Positions 11,318 through 22,815 of a stretch of 64,000 bases of DNA are shown one piece after another (within the stretch, counting starts at the first letter, position 1; each line of letters starts with the position of its first letter). A program made the translations under genes and the position numbers. The stretch comes from Brachionus manjavacas (Eukaryota; Rotifera; Eurotatoria; Ploima; Brachionidae). The notes beneath the pieces are model-generated. The model worked only from the letters and a program-made list of their open reading frames with translations. It was not told where the DNA came from and did not search any database. The stretch lies in the NCBI GenBank assembly GCA_019054805.1, contig JAHQIY010000009.1:3534001-3598000 (forward strand), given 5' to 3'.

Positions 11318-11925
11318 TATTTATATTTTTCAATAAATCTTTAAGTAAAAAAAGTCCAAAAAAAGTATTGATTTTTTGATAAAAAATCAAACAGGAAAAT
11401 ATTCAAAATATCTCTTTAAATAAAATTAAACCATTTGATAGTTTTTAGGGTTATTATTTTTAAAAATTGAATTATCTATAATGGTTTAAGTAAAAGATAT
11501 ACTGATGATACCAGAGTTTTATCACTGATTAAAATGGAAATGAAAATCTTTTAATAATAATAAAAATAATAAGCTACAGCAGGAGACCTGTGGAGCGAGA
11601 CTAGATGTAGTTTCGCTATGGAAGCTATCTTTCTGCGACAAAAAAAAAAAAAATTCATAAATTATGCAATCAGGTCAAGTTCATTTATATACTAAACTGG
11701 ATTATTTATAATTCATTCATTTTTAATTTGCGATTTATTTATTTGCTATTTTGTTTTTTACTTCAATTTTTAATATTTTAAAATAATGATAGCCTGAAAA
11801 ACTATCAAATGATTAAATTTTTTTTAAAAAGATATTTTGAATATTATCCTGTTTGATTTTTTGTTAAAACCAATTCTTTTTTTGGGCTTTTTTTACTTTA
11901 AGATTTATTGAAAAATGTAAAATAA
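11318..11925. mobile_element. TIR element with ~145-bp inverted repeats
   Basis: The left arm (about 11318-11465) and the reverse complement of the right arm (about 11778-11925) align almost throughout. Shared landmarks are CAATAAATCTT, AAGTAAAAAAAG, AAAAAATCAAACAGG, ATTCAAAATATCT and CATTTGATAGTTTTT. The interior contains a less AT-rich block at 11570-11640 ending in a run of about 13 As, which looks like an inserted retroposed RNA or SINE. No transposase is visible; it is a non-autonomous fold-back or MITE-type element. Confidence 0.78.
11568..11653 (+). repeat. Possible short retroposed sequence with A-tail
   Basis: About 70 bp of balanced composition (for example GGAGACCTGTGGAGCGAGAC) ends in CTGCGAC followed by about 13 As, in the spacer of the surrounding TIR element. 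The composition break and A-tail suggest a SINE or retrocopied small RNA. The source is not identified. Confidence 0.35.
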
Positions 11926-12447
11926 AAAAAAATCTTTTTGGCTTTATTTTGGCAAATTAAAATTATAATCAAATGGAAACTTTTGTTTTATTTTACAAAA
12001 AAAGGTTTTTTAAATCAATTTATTATTAATTAATAAAAATAAAAAGTATTCTAGAAATTATTCAACAAAGTTTTTGTCTTTAAAAAATAATTTTCTTTAA
12101 TTTCATTTTTAAGCATCATGCCTCTTTTTTACCAGAGGGTCTTGAAGTTTGACAGTTTTTGAAAACAGTGGTTTAGGTTTTAGGAATTTTTGAGATGAGT
12201 TTTCATTCAAAATTTACTCTGTATATATTTTTAAAGAGCGCAAAATTCTCTATTAAATGATATATTTTTTAAGTATTTTAAGTGGAATAAAGTTGCACTA
12301 AAAACCAAAAAAACACATTTTTTGTGCTTTTTCCAGTTTTTTTGATTCTCGTCGGAGGATTGACCAAAGACCGTAACTTTTTTATTTAAATTATAAAACT
12401 AGACAAAATTCTGAACAAATCTCAGGTTTCACATTTTTCATTTAAAG
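11926..12447. other. AT-rich intergenic stretch
   Basis: I see nothing that can be supported as a gene. The duplicated block with the tRNA begins at about 12448. Confidence 0.45.
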
Positions 12448-13073
12448 CTGATTTTTTTCAAATCAGAAAATAAATATTTTTTGCCAATTTTTGTATTTTT
12501 TTTCGAGAAAAAATTAAAGCTTGTTAATCTTCAATTTTAAAGAAGATCTAAAGTGCAGTTCAAATTTTCTGAAAGTAATTTAAGAGTTAAATAAATATAA
12601 GACCACATAAGAATCTTTTTTCAAAATAATTTAAGATTATTAAAAATAAGAAAGGAGCTTTACCTTTTTCAATACTTTAATAGTCACATTTAGAATTAAT
12701 AAAACAAATATGTAATTTAGAAGATATTTTAACAAAATGTTTCGAAATTGTCGAGTATTCATAGAGTTTCAGAAGCCGTGTCAAAATTTTTTTGAAATGA
12801 CAATTTCAAATAAATGTTCTTAGTTGGCTTTAAAATAATTTACTGAAAGTCTATTCTTGAAAGTCGTGGGTTCAAAATTTTTTGCTACTGAATCACTAAA
12901 AAATAAATTTATATTCATTTAGAATCAAAAATAATAAATCTAAATAATTATCTAATAATTTTTTACCTCATAATGAAAGACTTTAATAGCAAAAAATAAT
13001 TGGGCCTGACCGGGGATCGAACCCGGAACCTCTCGCACCCAAAGCGAGAATCATACCACTAGACCATCAGGCC
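12448..13073 (-). repeat. Duplicated block, copy 1 (tRNA-Pro plus 3' flank)
   Basis: About 626 bp, nearly identical to 22194-22815. Shared landmarks include TTTCGAGAAAAAATTAAAGC, CTTAGTTGGCTTTAAAATAA and CTTGAAAGTCGTGGGTTCAA. Differences are scattered substitutions and one- to four-base indels. The homology stops a few bases beyond the tRNA 5' end on one side and at about 12448 on the other. Confidence 0.9.
13002..13073 (-). tRNA. tRNA-Pro (anticodon UGG), copy 1
   Basis: The 72-base minus-strand sequence folds as a cloverleaf. The acceptor is GGCCTGA paired with TCAGGCC, with discriminator C. The D-arm/A box is TGGTCTAGTGG. The anticodon stem CTCGC/GCGAG encloses TTTGGGT (anticodon TGG), and the T-arm/B box is GGTTCGATCCC. 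A TTTTTT terminator follows about five bases downstream. No intron. It is identical to the copy at 22744-22815 and has intact internal promoter boxes, so it is expected to be functional. Confidence 0.96.
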
Positions 13074-14031
13074 TACGTTAAACTAATACAATAAAATAGA
13101 TCATCTCTTTTAATAAAAAAAAAATTAATTTAATAATTAAAAATTTATTCTACAATTGAATAAAAAAATTTAAAATTTATAAATAAACTAAAAAAATCAT
13201 AGTCTTTTTCACAATCTTTTTTCAATATCAGTAATGGTGCATTAAAAAACAAAAACTCAAATATCGAAATAAACTGAAATATTAGTTTATGTTTTATCAT
13301 AATGTTAATTTCAAATCAAAATTTTTAGTTTTTGACTTTAAACTTGATTTTTTTAAATCTATAATTAAATAGAAAATTGAATGATCTTTTATTTGAAGTA
13401 AATCTAAATTAAAAATTTGAAATTCTTCTTTAAAAAAATTTAACTTAATTTCGCTGTAAAATATTTAGTTACTGATAAAATTTAATTTTAAGGTATATTT
13501 TCGATATCTTAATGAAGATTTAAAATTTGTCTTTAAAATGTTCGAAAATAAAGATTCTAATAGAATCAATTAAAGATCAATTAGAAAAAAAGGTTTTTTG
13601 TTAATTAATCAATCAAATCAAAATTTTGTGTTCATTTTTAAAAAATTTTAATTAAATTAAATGTATTAAATATTATTAAAATTTTGTTAAATGAAAAAAA
13701 ATCAGAGATATTTTTCGCATCATTTTAATTTTTTTTTAATATTATTTTTTAAATGACCCAGGGTCATGTGCAAATAGCATGGTGCTAAAGAAAAAAACAT
13801 ACCATTTAAAAAATGAAAAAGTTTATTAAGCAATAAAAATTAAATTGAGATATCAAAATATCTCGAAACTTTTTCTTAATAATTTTTTTACTATTTTAAT
13901 TGATTTCCCTGCAACAAGTGCTGCCATGATACAAAGTTCCAGAAAATCATATTTTTTTAATAAAATAAAAATAAACTTCCGATCAAGCTTCTAGAAAATT
14001 AATCCAAAAATTCTGAAATTAAAAAAAAATA
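13074..14031. other. AT-rich 5' flank of the DEG/ENaC gene
   Basis: No gene is seen. An everted repeat TGACCCAGGGTCA near 13755, about 280 bp upstream of the channel ATG, resembles paired nuclear-receptor half-sites. It may be chance; no core promoter could be assigned in this composition. Confidence 0.35.
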
Positions 14032-15378
14032 ATGGAGCAAACAAGCAAAAAAACCTTGATCAAAAAAACCATCATAGAATCAATTCTTTCATCGTCAGGT
14101 CACGGATTTCCAAATATAATTCGATCAAACAAATGGTCGATCAAAATTGTGTGGACCTTGAGCACATTGGTCTCAATCGGCCTTTGTAGCTTGTTAATTA
14201 TTCAGAGCATTATTTTCTATTTTAGTTATGAAGTGACAACCAAAATTCGCCTAATCAATGATTTTAACAGCGAATTTCCCACAATCACAGCCTGTAATTT
14301 AAATTTTTTTACAACCCAATTGTTCACTGATACATTCGGACAAGATTTTAATAGCACGCCGGATGATTTTTTTTTCGATTTAGGCTTTCGGGATAAAATA
14401 CCCAAAAAATTGGACCCTAAACTCTTTGGCGATTCGAAGGAAAAGCTGATTAAAAAAGCCCAAAAAAATCTAAATAGCATAAATATGAGCGAAATTAGAT
14501 ATTTCTATCATCCAGAGCATGGAAATTGCTATCAAATAAATTCCGGTTTCGACCAGTATGGACGTCCAGTTCCACTTTTTACGTTTCTCAGACCTGGCCG
14601 AATTGCGGCCATTTCGCTCATTTTAAATGTCAGTCTGCATCAGGAGCTGAGAAAACACAACATGAATTTAGCTGGTATAGTTTTTATCCATAACAGGACC
14701 CAGTCTCCATTGAGTGTGGATGGTGTGATTGTTGGTCCAGGTTTTATAACCAACATTGGTCTCACGAGAACATTTTCGTACCAAAGACCAAAGCCGTACA
14801 GCAGTTGTGACGGCAATACAGACAAAATAGAAAACTACGACTCAAATTTATACAAATTAGTTTTGGCCAAAAAAAAATTCTATAATCGCAAAGTGTGCAT
14901 CGATTTGTGTTACCAAGAACAATTGCTTTTAAAGTGTAATTGTACAGACTCTGTAGTGGAGTCAGTGTTGGAACAAAATCACTGTCAATTTGAGGATGAT
15001 TGTCTAAATGAAGTGTACGAACACACTTTTGAAAATTTGGACAAAATTTGCTTTTCAAAGTGTCCATTGGAATGTGAAAAAACAACCTATATAAAAACAA
15101 TTTCAGTTAAAAAACTAGGCGGTGAAGAGTGGGAAAAAAGCTATCAGACATGGTATGGATTAGCAAATCGCTCAATTGGAGATGAGTTAGCCATTGCGAA
15201 TGTTTACTATGAAACTTTGGACTTTACGGAAATAACAGAATCGCCGACTCTTAGCATAGTTTCACTCATGGCCAATATTGGAGGAATTATTGGCTTGTTT
15301 TTAGGACTTAGTATACTTAGTTTTGTCGAAATAATTGATTTAATAATTCAAATTTTTAGTTTATTCTTTAAAAAATAG
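14032..15378 (+). CDS. DEG/ENaC-family sodium channel subunit (FMRFamide/peptide-gated or acid-sensing type)
   Basis: The 448-residue, single-exon frame is intact from ATG to TAG and encodes a plasma-membrane, amiloride-type cation channel subunit expected to form trimers. It has a short cytosolic N-terminus with the gating His-Gly pair at 24-25 (GHGFPNI); TM1 at about 38-64; the post-TM1 motif EFPTITACNLN at 81-91; a Cys-rich extracellular domain including VCIDLCYQEQLLLKCNC and ICFSKCPLECEKTTY; and TM2 at about 411-441 containing the Gly-x-Ser selectivity filter GLS at 425-427 (GLFLGLSILSFVEIIDL). The length is slightly short for the family and the cytosolic C-terminus is minimal. Which stimulus gates it (neuropeptide, protons, stretch) cannot be told from sequence. 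The 3' flank, 20 bp after the stop, is a solo hAT end, so the poly(A) site may lie in transposon sequence. Confidence 0.93.
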   Translation: MEQTSKKTLIKKTIIESILSSSGHGFPNIIRSNKWSIKIVWTLSTLVSIGLCSLLIIQSIIFYFSYEVTTKIRLINDFNSEFPTITACNLNFFTTQLFTDTFGQDFNSTPDDFFFDLGFRDKIPKKLDPKLFGDSKEKLIKKAQKNLNSINMSEIRYFYHPEHGNCYQINSGFDQYGRPVPLFTFLRPGRIAAISLILNVSLHQELRKHNMNLAGIVFIHNRTQSPLSVDGVIVGPGFITNIGLTRTFSYQRPKPYSSCDGNTDKIENYDSNLYKLVLAKKKFYNRKVCIDLCYQEQLLLKCNCTDSVVESVLEQNHCQFEDDCLNEVYEHTFENLDKICFSKCPLECEKTTYIKTISVKKLGGEEWEKSYQTWYGLANRSIGDELAIANVYYETLDFTEITESPTLSIVSLMANIGGIIGLFLGLSILSFVEIIDLIIQIFSLFFKK

Positions 15379-15397
15379 ATAGAAATAGTACCGCAGA

Positions 15398-15480
15398 CAG
15401 AGTTGTTTAAAAGTCGCAAGTCTCAACTCAAGTCCAAGTACGGGCTTTTTTTTTCTAAAGTCCGAACTAAAGACTTTTTT
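15398..15480 (+). mobile_element. Solo hAT-type terminus (AGTTGTTTAAAAGTC family)
   Basis: CAGAGTTGTTTAAAAGTCGC is followed by repeated AAGTC motifs. It matches the TIR and subterminal region of the complete element at 28087-29353. No opposite end is seen nearby. It starts 20 bp after the DEG/ENaC stop codon. Confidence 0.7.
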
Positions 15481-16259
15481 AAAGATTATTTTTTAATACA
15501 TTACTTTTGGTAAATCATTATAATTATTTTTTTTAGATGAAAATGGGTGTATTGTTAAATTCAGAAAATTATCAATAAATGTATCTTAAAAAAATTTCAA
15601 TTTTTCAATTTTTTTATTTTACGGTGATTTACACCCGATGTTTTAGACATGTTTTGCGAGCACACAAACTTGATCGAGTCAACCAAACCACGATTTCTGT
15701 CTACAAATATATGACCGATTATAACCAATTAAGTCTTTGAACTGTATTCCATTACATCCATATGTATTTTCTTCCCAATGTTCTTGAGCTGTTTGCAGTA
15801 TGACGTATTCTTTTGTTCAAAGGTAGAGTAATTCCCAAGCAGAAACGACAACAAGTCCCAACATATTTTACTATTTTTTAATAGTTTCATAAAATTTCTT
15901 AATACCGAACGCCCTTATGATAAGTAGATTCTGTCTATTATCTAATTCACAGAGCTTCCTGTCCACAATAAACACCACGTCTAAGTGATGCCGGAATATT
16001 GATTGGCAAAACTACTTATACAGAAAACCCACTAGATCTGGACAGGCCGACTTGGGTTTACATCCTAAGCCATATAGGGAGTAGAAACTCCTTTCCACTT
16101 TTTTCCATCTTTCTTCTTCTAATTTCCAAACAAAGTCATTTTCACCAATTATCAAAAAAGCAGTGTTCAAAATAAAAATGTTCATAATGACATAAAAATA
16201 AATAAAACAATCAAAATAACATAATCATAAGCAGGATATGGATTAGAAATCACACATTA
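15481..16259. other. Unassigned stretch, partly less AT-rich
   Basis: The segment 15.63-15.90 kb has mixed composition. On minus it can be read as broken peptides such as QEHWEENTYGCNGIQFKD, but no family is recognised. The 16.02-16.09 kb segment is also GC-richer and unassigned. Both probably derive from old repeats. Confidence 0.35.
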
Positions 16260-17960
16260 ATTAAAAGTCTAAACGAAACTGAAAGTTTAAATACAATAAT
16301 CCTCATGATGATCTGCGATGATTTTTTTTTTAATTTACTTGAATCTTTAATCGAGCTTACCGAAAAATATTGTCTTATTAATCAACGAACGAGGAAAATT
16401 AGAAGATTTTTCCAAAAAGCCAGATGTGCTTCTTTAAAGATAACTTTTAATAAGCTTACATCTGAGGTACGTCTAGCTCTTAAAGAATTTTGGAACGAAA
16501 ACTGGAAAGAATTTATAAATTAATTGGGAAAGAATCCCCTATCAAGCAGGCCTTTCTGGAAAAAAATAAAGATCCAAAGTTCAGATCTAAGAAATGTTCA
16601 AAACAAATACCATCATTACTCAAAGATGGTATTGAGTTTAATGCAGATATAGATAAAGGAAAAATCTTTGGAAATATCTTAACCTCAGCTTTTAGTCCTC
16701 AACTAGATCTTGGTGAATCAGAGGATAGTTCTGAAATATCACAAACCATTACAGACTTCTAAAAAATAAGGTACAAAATAACTTGAACGAGCCTATTACT
16801 CTTTTGGAAATAACGAATGCTTTAAAAAAATTAAAAGAAGAAGCAGGCCTTGGATTAGATCAAATCCACAACATTATTCTAAAAAATTTACCTAAAGAGA
16901 CACTAATTGAACAAAGTGATCTTTTTAACAGGAGTTTGGAACTAGGCTAAGCACCAAAATCTTGGAAAATAGAAGGTATAACCATGATCCCCAAGAAAAC
17001 ATCTCACACTCAAGACCCTAATCGTCCAATTTGTAAGGAAAGTTACTTGAACGCAACATCTTCACTAGAATATTTAACTTTCCTAAGAACAATAGTCTTC
17101 TTATTCACGAACAATCAGGATTTAGAAAATATAGACGCACTGCAGATAATCTTAACTTTCTTATTGAAAAAGTTTCAGAGTTCTTTAATAGAAATAAGAA
17201 AGTAGGTTGTCTTTAATTTGACTTTTCTAAAGCTTTTTTAAAGTTTGGCATGATGGACTAATTTACAAGCTAATAAGGATTAATCTTCCTCTTTATCTTA
17301 TCTATTGGATAAGATCGTTTCTACATTTAAGATCTTTTAAAGTAAATATAAATGGTCACCTAAGTGAGTATTACCCTATTAAAGCGTATTAAATAGTCCG
17401 CTTCTTTTTAGCATTTTCATAAATGACAAACCAAAAAGAAACAAAACAAACTGCCAATACTCTCTTCTTTTTGCAGATGATTTGGCAACCTTTTTTACTT
17501 TTAAAAAGATAGGAACTGTTGAAAAAGGGATCTAAAAGAAGTTGAATTATGGCTATTCAAATGGAAAATTTCTATTGAGAAGTCATGTTATATGATATTT
17601 TAGAAAAAAACTAAAGATAAAATTAATCTTGACCTTAAAATTAATGATAGCAATTTAAATAAAGAGGAAAGTCAAATTCTTATGAATAGCATTAGACTCA
17701 AAACTTACGTTTAGTCCAATGGTGGATGAATTAAAAAATCGCTGTAATTCAAGGTTTAACTTAATAAAATAAAAATGCGGTCTAAAACCAAAAACATTAG
17801 GAAATCTCTACAAATCTTTGGTAGGATCAACCTTGGATTATTCTTTTCCTTGTTTAAATTCATTCTCAGAAACTAAAATTAAAAAACTCAGCAAGTTATT
17901 CAAATTCAGCAATTCGATCTTTCTTTTGTTAAGATAATTTTTTCGTAATTTATGAATTAA
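16260..17960 (+). pseudogene. LINE-B ORF2 fragment (linker and reverse transcriptase), decayed
   Basis: Successive plus-strand frames give the EN-RT linker (ALKEFWNENWKEF; KGKIFGNILTSAFSPQLDLG), the RT entry ALKKLKEEAGLGLDQIHN, then APKSWKIEGITMIPKK. Next come a Gly-Phe-Arg block (EQSGFRKYRRTADNL in a shifted frame), DFSKAF, and the catalytic LFADDLATFF near 17470. The thumb and C-terminal piece (GNLYKSLVGSTLDYSF) follows at about 17800. Order and wording match the minus-strand LINE-B at 32-36 kb. Many stops and frameshifts are present and no endonuclease is found, so this is a 5'-truncated dead copy. Confidence 0.78.
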
Positions 17961-18369
17961 GTTTTTTTTTTAATTTTGAAAACAATTTCAACATACATAC
18001 TTTTACAAAATTAAAAGAAATCTAATATTTAAAGATAAAATTAAATTTATTATTTAAAATAAGCAATGTTAAAAATAAAATTATATTAATAATAAAAATA
18101 TACAATATTTTCGAAACAATTGTTTTCAATTAGCATCTTTTATAAAAAAATTAAAAATTATCTTGATTTTTTGATATTCAAATTTACTTAAGAAAACAAT
18201 TCCTAGAACCTAAAAATTAGCTTTCAAAAATTTACTGATCGAAACATTTAAACTTTTTTTAACGAATATTTTATCAATACATTCTGTAAAAATTAGTCAT
18301 TACACACAAAAAAAAATAAAAATTTTTAAGTTTTAAATTTTTTCCTAAATTCACCCGGCCCAATTTTTA
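17961..18369. other. AT-rich stretch with no recognised feature
   Basis: Nothing supportable as a gene or element end was found between the LINE-B fragment and the SANT-like fragment. Confidence 0.4.
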
Positions 18370-18496
18370 AGCAATTTTCGTTATTACAAAACCCTTAAGT
18401 AACTCGCATCTTATGCCCGATCTTTTTTTGCTTGCTGTATAAATATGATTTTGGACATATGTCGGTTGTCGATGTGACAAAATATCATCAATTTCC
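18370..18496 (-). pseudogene. Exon-like fragment of a trihelix/Myb-SANT-type DNA-binding domain
   Basis: On minus, TTTCAG is followed by an open frame starting EIDDILSHRQPTYVQNHIY. The E-I/M-D-D/E-I-L-x-H-R-P pattern is the C-terminal end of the Myb/SANT-like (trihelix, MADF-like) domain common in transposon-derived regulators. No partner exon was found. It is too short for a firm call. Confidence 0.35.
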
Positions 18497-19819
18497 TGAA
18501 ATGAATAAAATAGCATTTAAAAAGCAAAAGGAAGACTTGTTGGCATCTTGAAATTTAAATTTTTTTCAATTTAAACTTAAATGCAAATCAATAATATTTT
18601 ATAAATTTATGCATTATTGTAAATGATTTACAATAGATACAAATCGGTTTCCGAGTTTATATCCACAAGTGATTATATATTTGATGCTGCACCGCAAATC
18701 GGGCAGAAAAGCAATTAAAAGCTTTGATAATAAAACCAACTAAAGTATCTGGAACAAGAAATCCTTAATAATTTCTTAAAATTTTATTATTGCTCAAAAT
18801 GCACTGAAGTATTAAATGCATGATTCAAAAAAAATATTTCTAATCTTTCCATTGAAACTCCGGCGGAAACACTTTTGTAATAAAATTGATTTTTACCATG
18901 CTCCTTAATAAGAAACAAAACTTAGACGCAGACGACTTTTATTTTTTTGTTAAATAATGTTAACCCAAAAAACAAACTTTGTAAGATTGAAGTAGATTAA
19001 AGTAGTTTAAGAAAAATTTAAAGTCGAAATTAAGTAATCTTCAAAAGTTAAATCTATTTGTTTCAAAAGCCATTTAAAGTATTAGAAAATTATTTTTAAA
19101 TGATAGATCTCCAAAAATTATTTTAAAAACTAATCTCTTAGAAATCCAAAAAAATCAAATATAATAATTTTCAAAAAGGCGGTATACAGGGTATCAAAAT
19201 ATTCGAGCGAAATTAATTGAAACAAACCTATAGGATCAAAAAATAAACTAAAATCATTTAAATAAAATCTACCTAAGAAAATTATTCTAAAAATATATAA
19301 TATTTCTTCTTTTTTGTGTAAATAAACAGCATTTGAGTTGTAATTTAAATAATTAAATTAATATTTAAGTTAAACTTGAATTTAAACCCAAATAAAATTT
19401 GAATTTTAATTAAAATGTTATTATAAATCAATTTTTTCATTAATCTTTCATTTGAAAATTCAGGTAATATTTGAATTTTCTGATATCTGATAGAAAAGTT
19501 TTCTAAATAAATAAAATGAAAGAGAAACTACAATCTGAGAAGAGAATCATATGAAGAAATGTGGTCAATTAACAATCAACACATTTTTCAAGATCAGAAA
19601 ATGTTTATTTCGATTTATAAAACAAAGTATTAAAAAAATATTTTTATTTATGTTTCTTTGACATTTTAATAATTAAAATTTATTTAATATAGAATTAAAT
19701 TTGGGTTATAACACTTTTCTATATTCATAAATTCACCACAAATTGGATTTAAGTGCTTGCTTATATATCTTCTACGGTTCGCTGATTTACAACGATTAAA
19801 ATTTTAATCCAACACTTAA
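18497..19819. other. AT-rich intergenic stretch
   Basis: I see no gene, tRNA or clear TIR pair. Composition is uniformly AT-rich up to the LINE-C fragment. Confidence 0.4.
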
Positions 19820-21490
19820 ACTCCGTATTCGTTCAAGAGGACACAATCGATGGAATGCCAGTTTTCGCCTCGAGAACGCCCATCTCTATCTCCACAATAA
19901 AAGTAACAGCCTCCGACGTTATACTGATTCTTTGCAAACTAAACCCCTATAAATCAATCGGCACGGACGGTATTCATCCTCACGTACTCAAAGAATGCGC
20001 TAACACACTCGCCTTCCCTTAACACGTATTTTTCAGCTCTCGTTAGACACTGGAAGTGTCCCAGACAAATGTAGAGAAGCCTTAATAACTCCAATCCTTA
20101 AAAAAGGCAACAATACCGACCCATCGAACTACAGGCCTATTTAACTGACATCAGTTGTGTGCAAAGTACTTGAAAAAATTATTAAAAGAGAAATCATGTC
20201 GTTCTTGTCACAAAACAAGCTTATATCCGAAAATCAACATGGCTTCGTCAATAAAAAAGCATGCGTTACTAATCTTTTAGAAACAATGGACTACTCAACA
20301 AAAGCATCAGCCTCGAATCACCCGCTGGACATTCTGTTCCTCGATTTCGCCAAAGCTTTCGACACCGTACCACAACCTCGCCTCATACATAAGCTTGAGC
20401 AATATGGCATAAAATCGAAACTCCTATGCTGGATACGCTCATTCTTAGAAAACAGGAAACAAAAAGTAATTCTAGGCGAACACGAATCTGATTGGCTACA
20501 GGTACTAAGCTGTGTTCCACAAGGATACTCGGCCCTACACTCTTCGTCATCTATATCAACGACATCGGTGATGGAATTACCAGTCAGGCGAAAATGTATG
20601 CCGACGACACGAAAATTCTGGCCAAAATAGACCAGAACCACTCTGTAAACAGCACTACCAGTTTACTAAACGACATAAACACAATCAACGACTGGTCAAA
20701 CAAGTGGCTGATGAGATTAAACATTTCGAAATGCAAAGTAATGCATATCGGCAAAAATAACCCAAAAGCAACCTACACAATTTCAGATCACAGCTCAAAA
20801 ACAAACATCAAAATAACTGAAACCACAAGTGAAAGAGACCTCGGCATTTTTATCTCTAATGATCTTAAGCCATCAAACCAAGTCAGTAAAGCCGCTGCTA
20901 ACGCAAACCTTATACTCAGCTAATTAAAGAACGCCTTTACATTAAGGTACGCAAAACTTTGGAAAAAGATTTACACATGTTACATTAGACCGCACTTGGA
21001 ATTTGCAAGCTCGGCCTGGAGTCCATACACCCAGAAAGACATAAAATTGCTAGAAAAAGTACAACACAGAGCCACGAAAACCATACATGAGTTCAAAAGC
21101 CTAAACTACGAAGATCGATGCAGCAAACTTGGGCTAACTACACTAACACTAAGGCGTATTTGGGAGATATAATACAGAAAATTAAGCTTGAATCAAATTT
21201 AGTGAACATAAACTGGTACGCAAAACCGCTACGCTCGGAGCCGCGAGGGATCACAGAGGACTTTTCAGGCGTGAAATAGTAAGATGTTGTAATCCAAGGC
21301 ACAATTTTTTCAATAAAAGAACTGCTAACCTTTAGAACGGCCTACCAGACGAAGTCATTTACTCAGCTCCAGTCAACTCATTCAAGGACAACCACAACAA
21401 GCATCTCGCCACCCCAACAGGGCGTCATCTACTGTTAACGCGCTCCGCATGATCAATTTCATGCCGCGGTTCTTATACTACTACTACTTT
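19820..21490 (+). pseudogene. LINE-C ORF2, reverse-transcriptase half and 3' end
   Basis: The copy is 5'-truncated and begins in the EN-RT linker (FVQEDTIDGMPVFASRTPIS). It continues with NPYKSIGTDGIHPHVLKECA, VCKVLEKIIKREIMSFLSQN, QHGFVNKKACVTNLLET, LDILFLDFAKAFDTVP and CVPQGY (broken by a frameshift near 20520). Next come YADDTKILAKI (catalytic YADD near 20605), NDWSNKWLMRLNISKCKVMHI and RDLGIFISNDLKPS. The C-terminus is broken but legible: a Trp-rich thumb, then a block around NGLPDEVIYSAPVNSFKDN. The 3' end is GC-richer (ATGCCGCGGTTCTTATACTA) with a short (CTA)n tail. It is the same family as the minus-strand copy at 54-57 kb but supplies the RT that that copy lacks. This resembles CR1/L2-type elements. 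Confidence 0.82.
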
Positions 21491-21715
21491 GCTAAAACTA
21501 AATTATACTTTATTTTTCAAAACTGCTTTTATAAAATAAAAATTATTTTTTAGTTTAAATTGGATTTTAAATTTTAATAATGTTTAACAAAACCAGAAAA
21601 AAGAATTATTTAGCATTGAATCAAAAATTTGTCTATAATTTCTTTAAATCGGTTTAGTTTAAAGAAAAGGTCATTTTTTTGTTTTTTAATATTTCTTAAA
21701 GTCGTTCAATCAAAT

Positions 21716-21740
21716 AAATGATAATAATAATAATAATAAA
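21716..21740. repeat. (ATA)n microsatellite
   Basis: A run of about seven AAT/ATA trinucleotides. Possibly the old tail of a LINE. Confidence 0.7.
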
Positions 21741-21865
21741 TTCTAATAAATTGAATTATTTGATCAAAATGGCCAATTTGATTTACAATCGCTATTTCTT
21801 TCAATTTTTCCTTAATTTCTTTTAAATGTTATTAATTCCTCTAAATGAAATATCAAAATTTTATC

Positions 21866-21960
21866 CATTTATTTATTTGTTTATCTGTAACCAGCTAACG
21901 CTCTTTCAGAATAAAAATACACAAAAAAAAATAAAAATATTATAAGTATAAAAAAAGTAA
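21866..21960 (-). mobile_element. Diverged LINE-B 3' tail
   Basis: TTTATTTATTTG, then TCTGTAACCAGCTAACGCTC, then TTTCAGAATAAAAA parallels the conserved LINE-B 3' end (TGTACCGAGCTAAAGCTCC and CTTCAGAATAAA) seen at 31.9, 32.05, 49.5 and 61.3 kb. The orientation would be minus. Only the tail remains. Confidence 0.5.
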
Positions 21961-22193
21961 TGTTGAAATGGGGAAAAAAAAAGTTATTAGAAAAAAAAAA
22001 GTCTTATTTTAAATACTTGATTTTTTTGATTTTTTGTCACATATTTTTTTCTTATTTATTTAAAATATTTAAAACAAACAAAAAAAATTGACATTCTTTT
22101 AAAAAATTGCCTAATTGAGTGTGTCGTCATTTGGTTGATACATGAATGAACAGAAGATTAGAGGTTTTTTCATCTAGTTATTAGCTAATTGAA

Positions 22194-22815
22194 CTGATTT
22201 TTTTCAAATTAGAAAATAAATATTTTTTGCCAATTTTTGTATTTTTTTTCGAGAAAAAATTAAAGCTTGTTAATCTTCAATTGTAAAGAAGATCTAAAGT
22301 GCAGTTCAAATTTTCTGAAAGTAATTTAAGAGTTAAATAAATATAAGACCACATACGAATCTTTTTTCAAAATAATTTAAGATTATTAAAAATAAGAAAG
22401 GAGCTTTACTTTTTTCAATACTTTAATAGTCACATTTAGAATTAATAAAACAAATGTAATTTAGAAGATATTTTAACAAAATGTTTCGAAATTGTCGAAT
22501 TCATAGAGTTTTAGAAGCAGTGTCAAAATTTTTTGAAGTGAAAATTTCAAATAAATGTTCTTAGTTGGCTTTAAAATAATTTACTGAGAGTCTATTCTTG
22601 AAAGTCGTGGGTTCAAAATTTTTTGCTACTGAATCACTAAAAAATAAATTTATATTCATTTAGAATCAAAAATAATAAATCTAAATAATTATCGAATAAT
22701 TTTTTACCTCATAATGAAAGACTTTAATAGCAAAAAAATAATTGGGCCTGACCGGGGATCGAACCCGGAACCTCTCGCACCCAAAGCGAGAATCATACCA
22801 CTAGACCATCAGGCC
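22194..22815 (-). repeat. Duplicated block, copy 2 (tRNA-Pro plus 3' flank)
   Basis: The second copy of the 12448-13073 block, 9.7 kb away and in the same orientation. The tRNA part is identical and the flank carries scattered substitutions and small indels. Confidence 0.9.
22744..22815 (-). tRNA. tRNA-Pro (anticodon UGG), copy 2
   Basis: All 72 bases are identical to the copy at 13002-13073, with intact A and B boxes and the same T-run terminator downstream. The 5' flank differs between copies after a few bases, so extragenic upstream control, if any, is not shared. Confidence 0.96.

Noticed and set aside
14226-15100. Minus-strand frames opposite the DEG/ENaC gene
   Set aside because: Antisense shadows of a well-conserved coding sequence.
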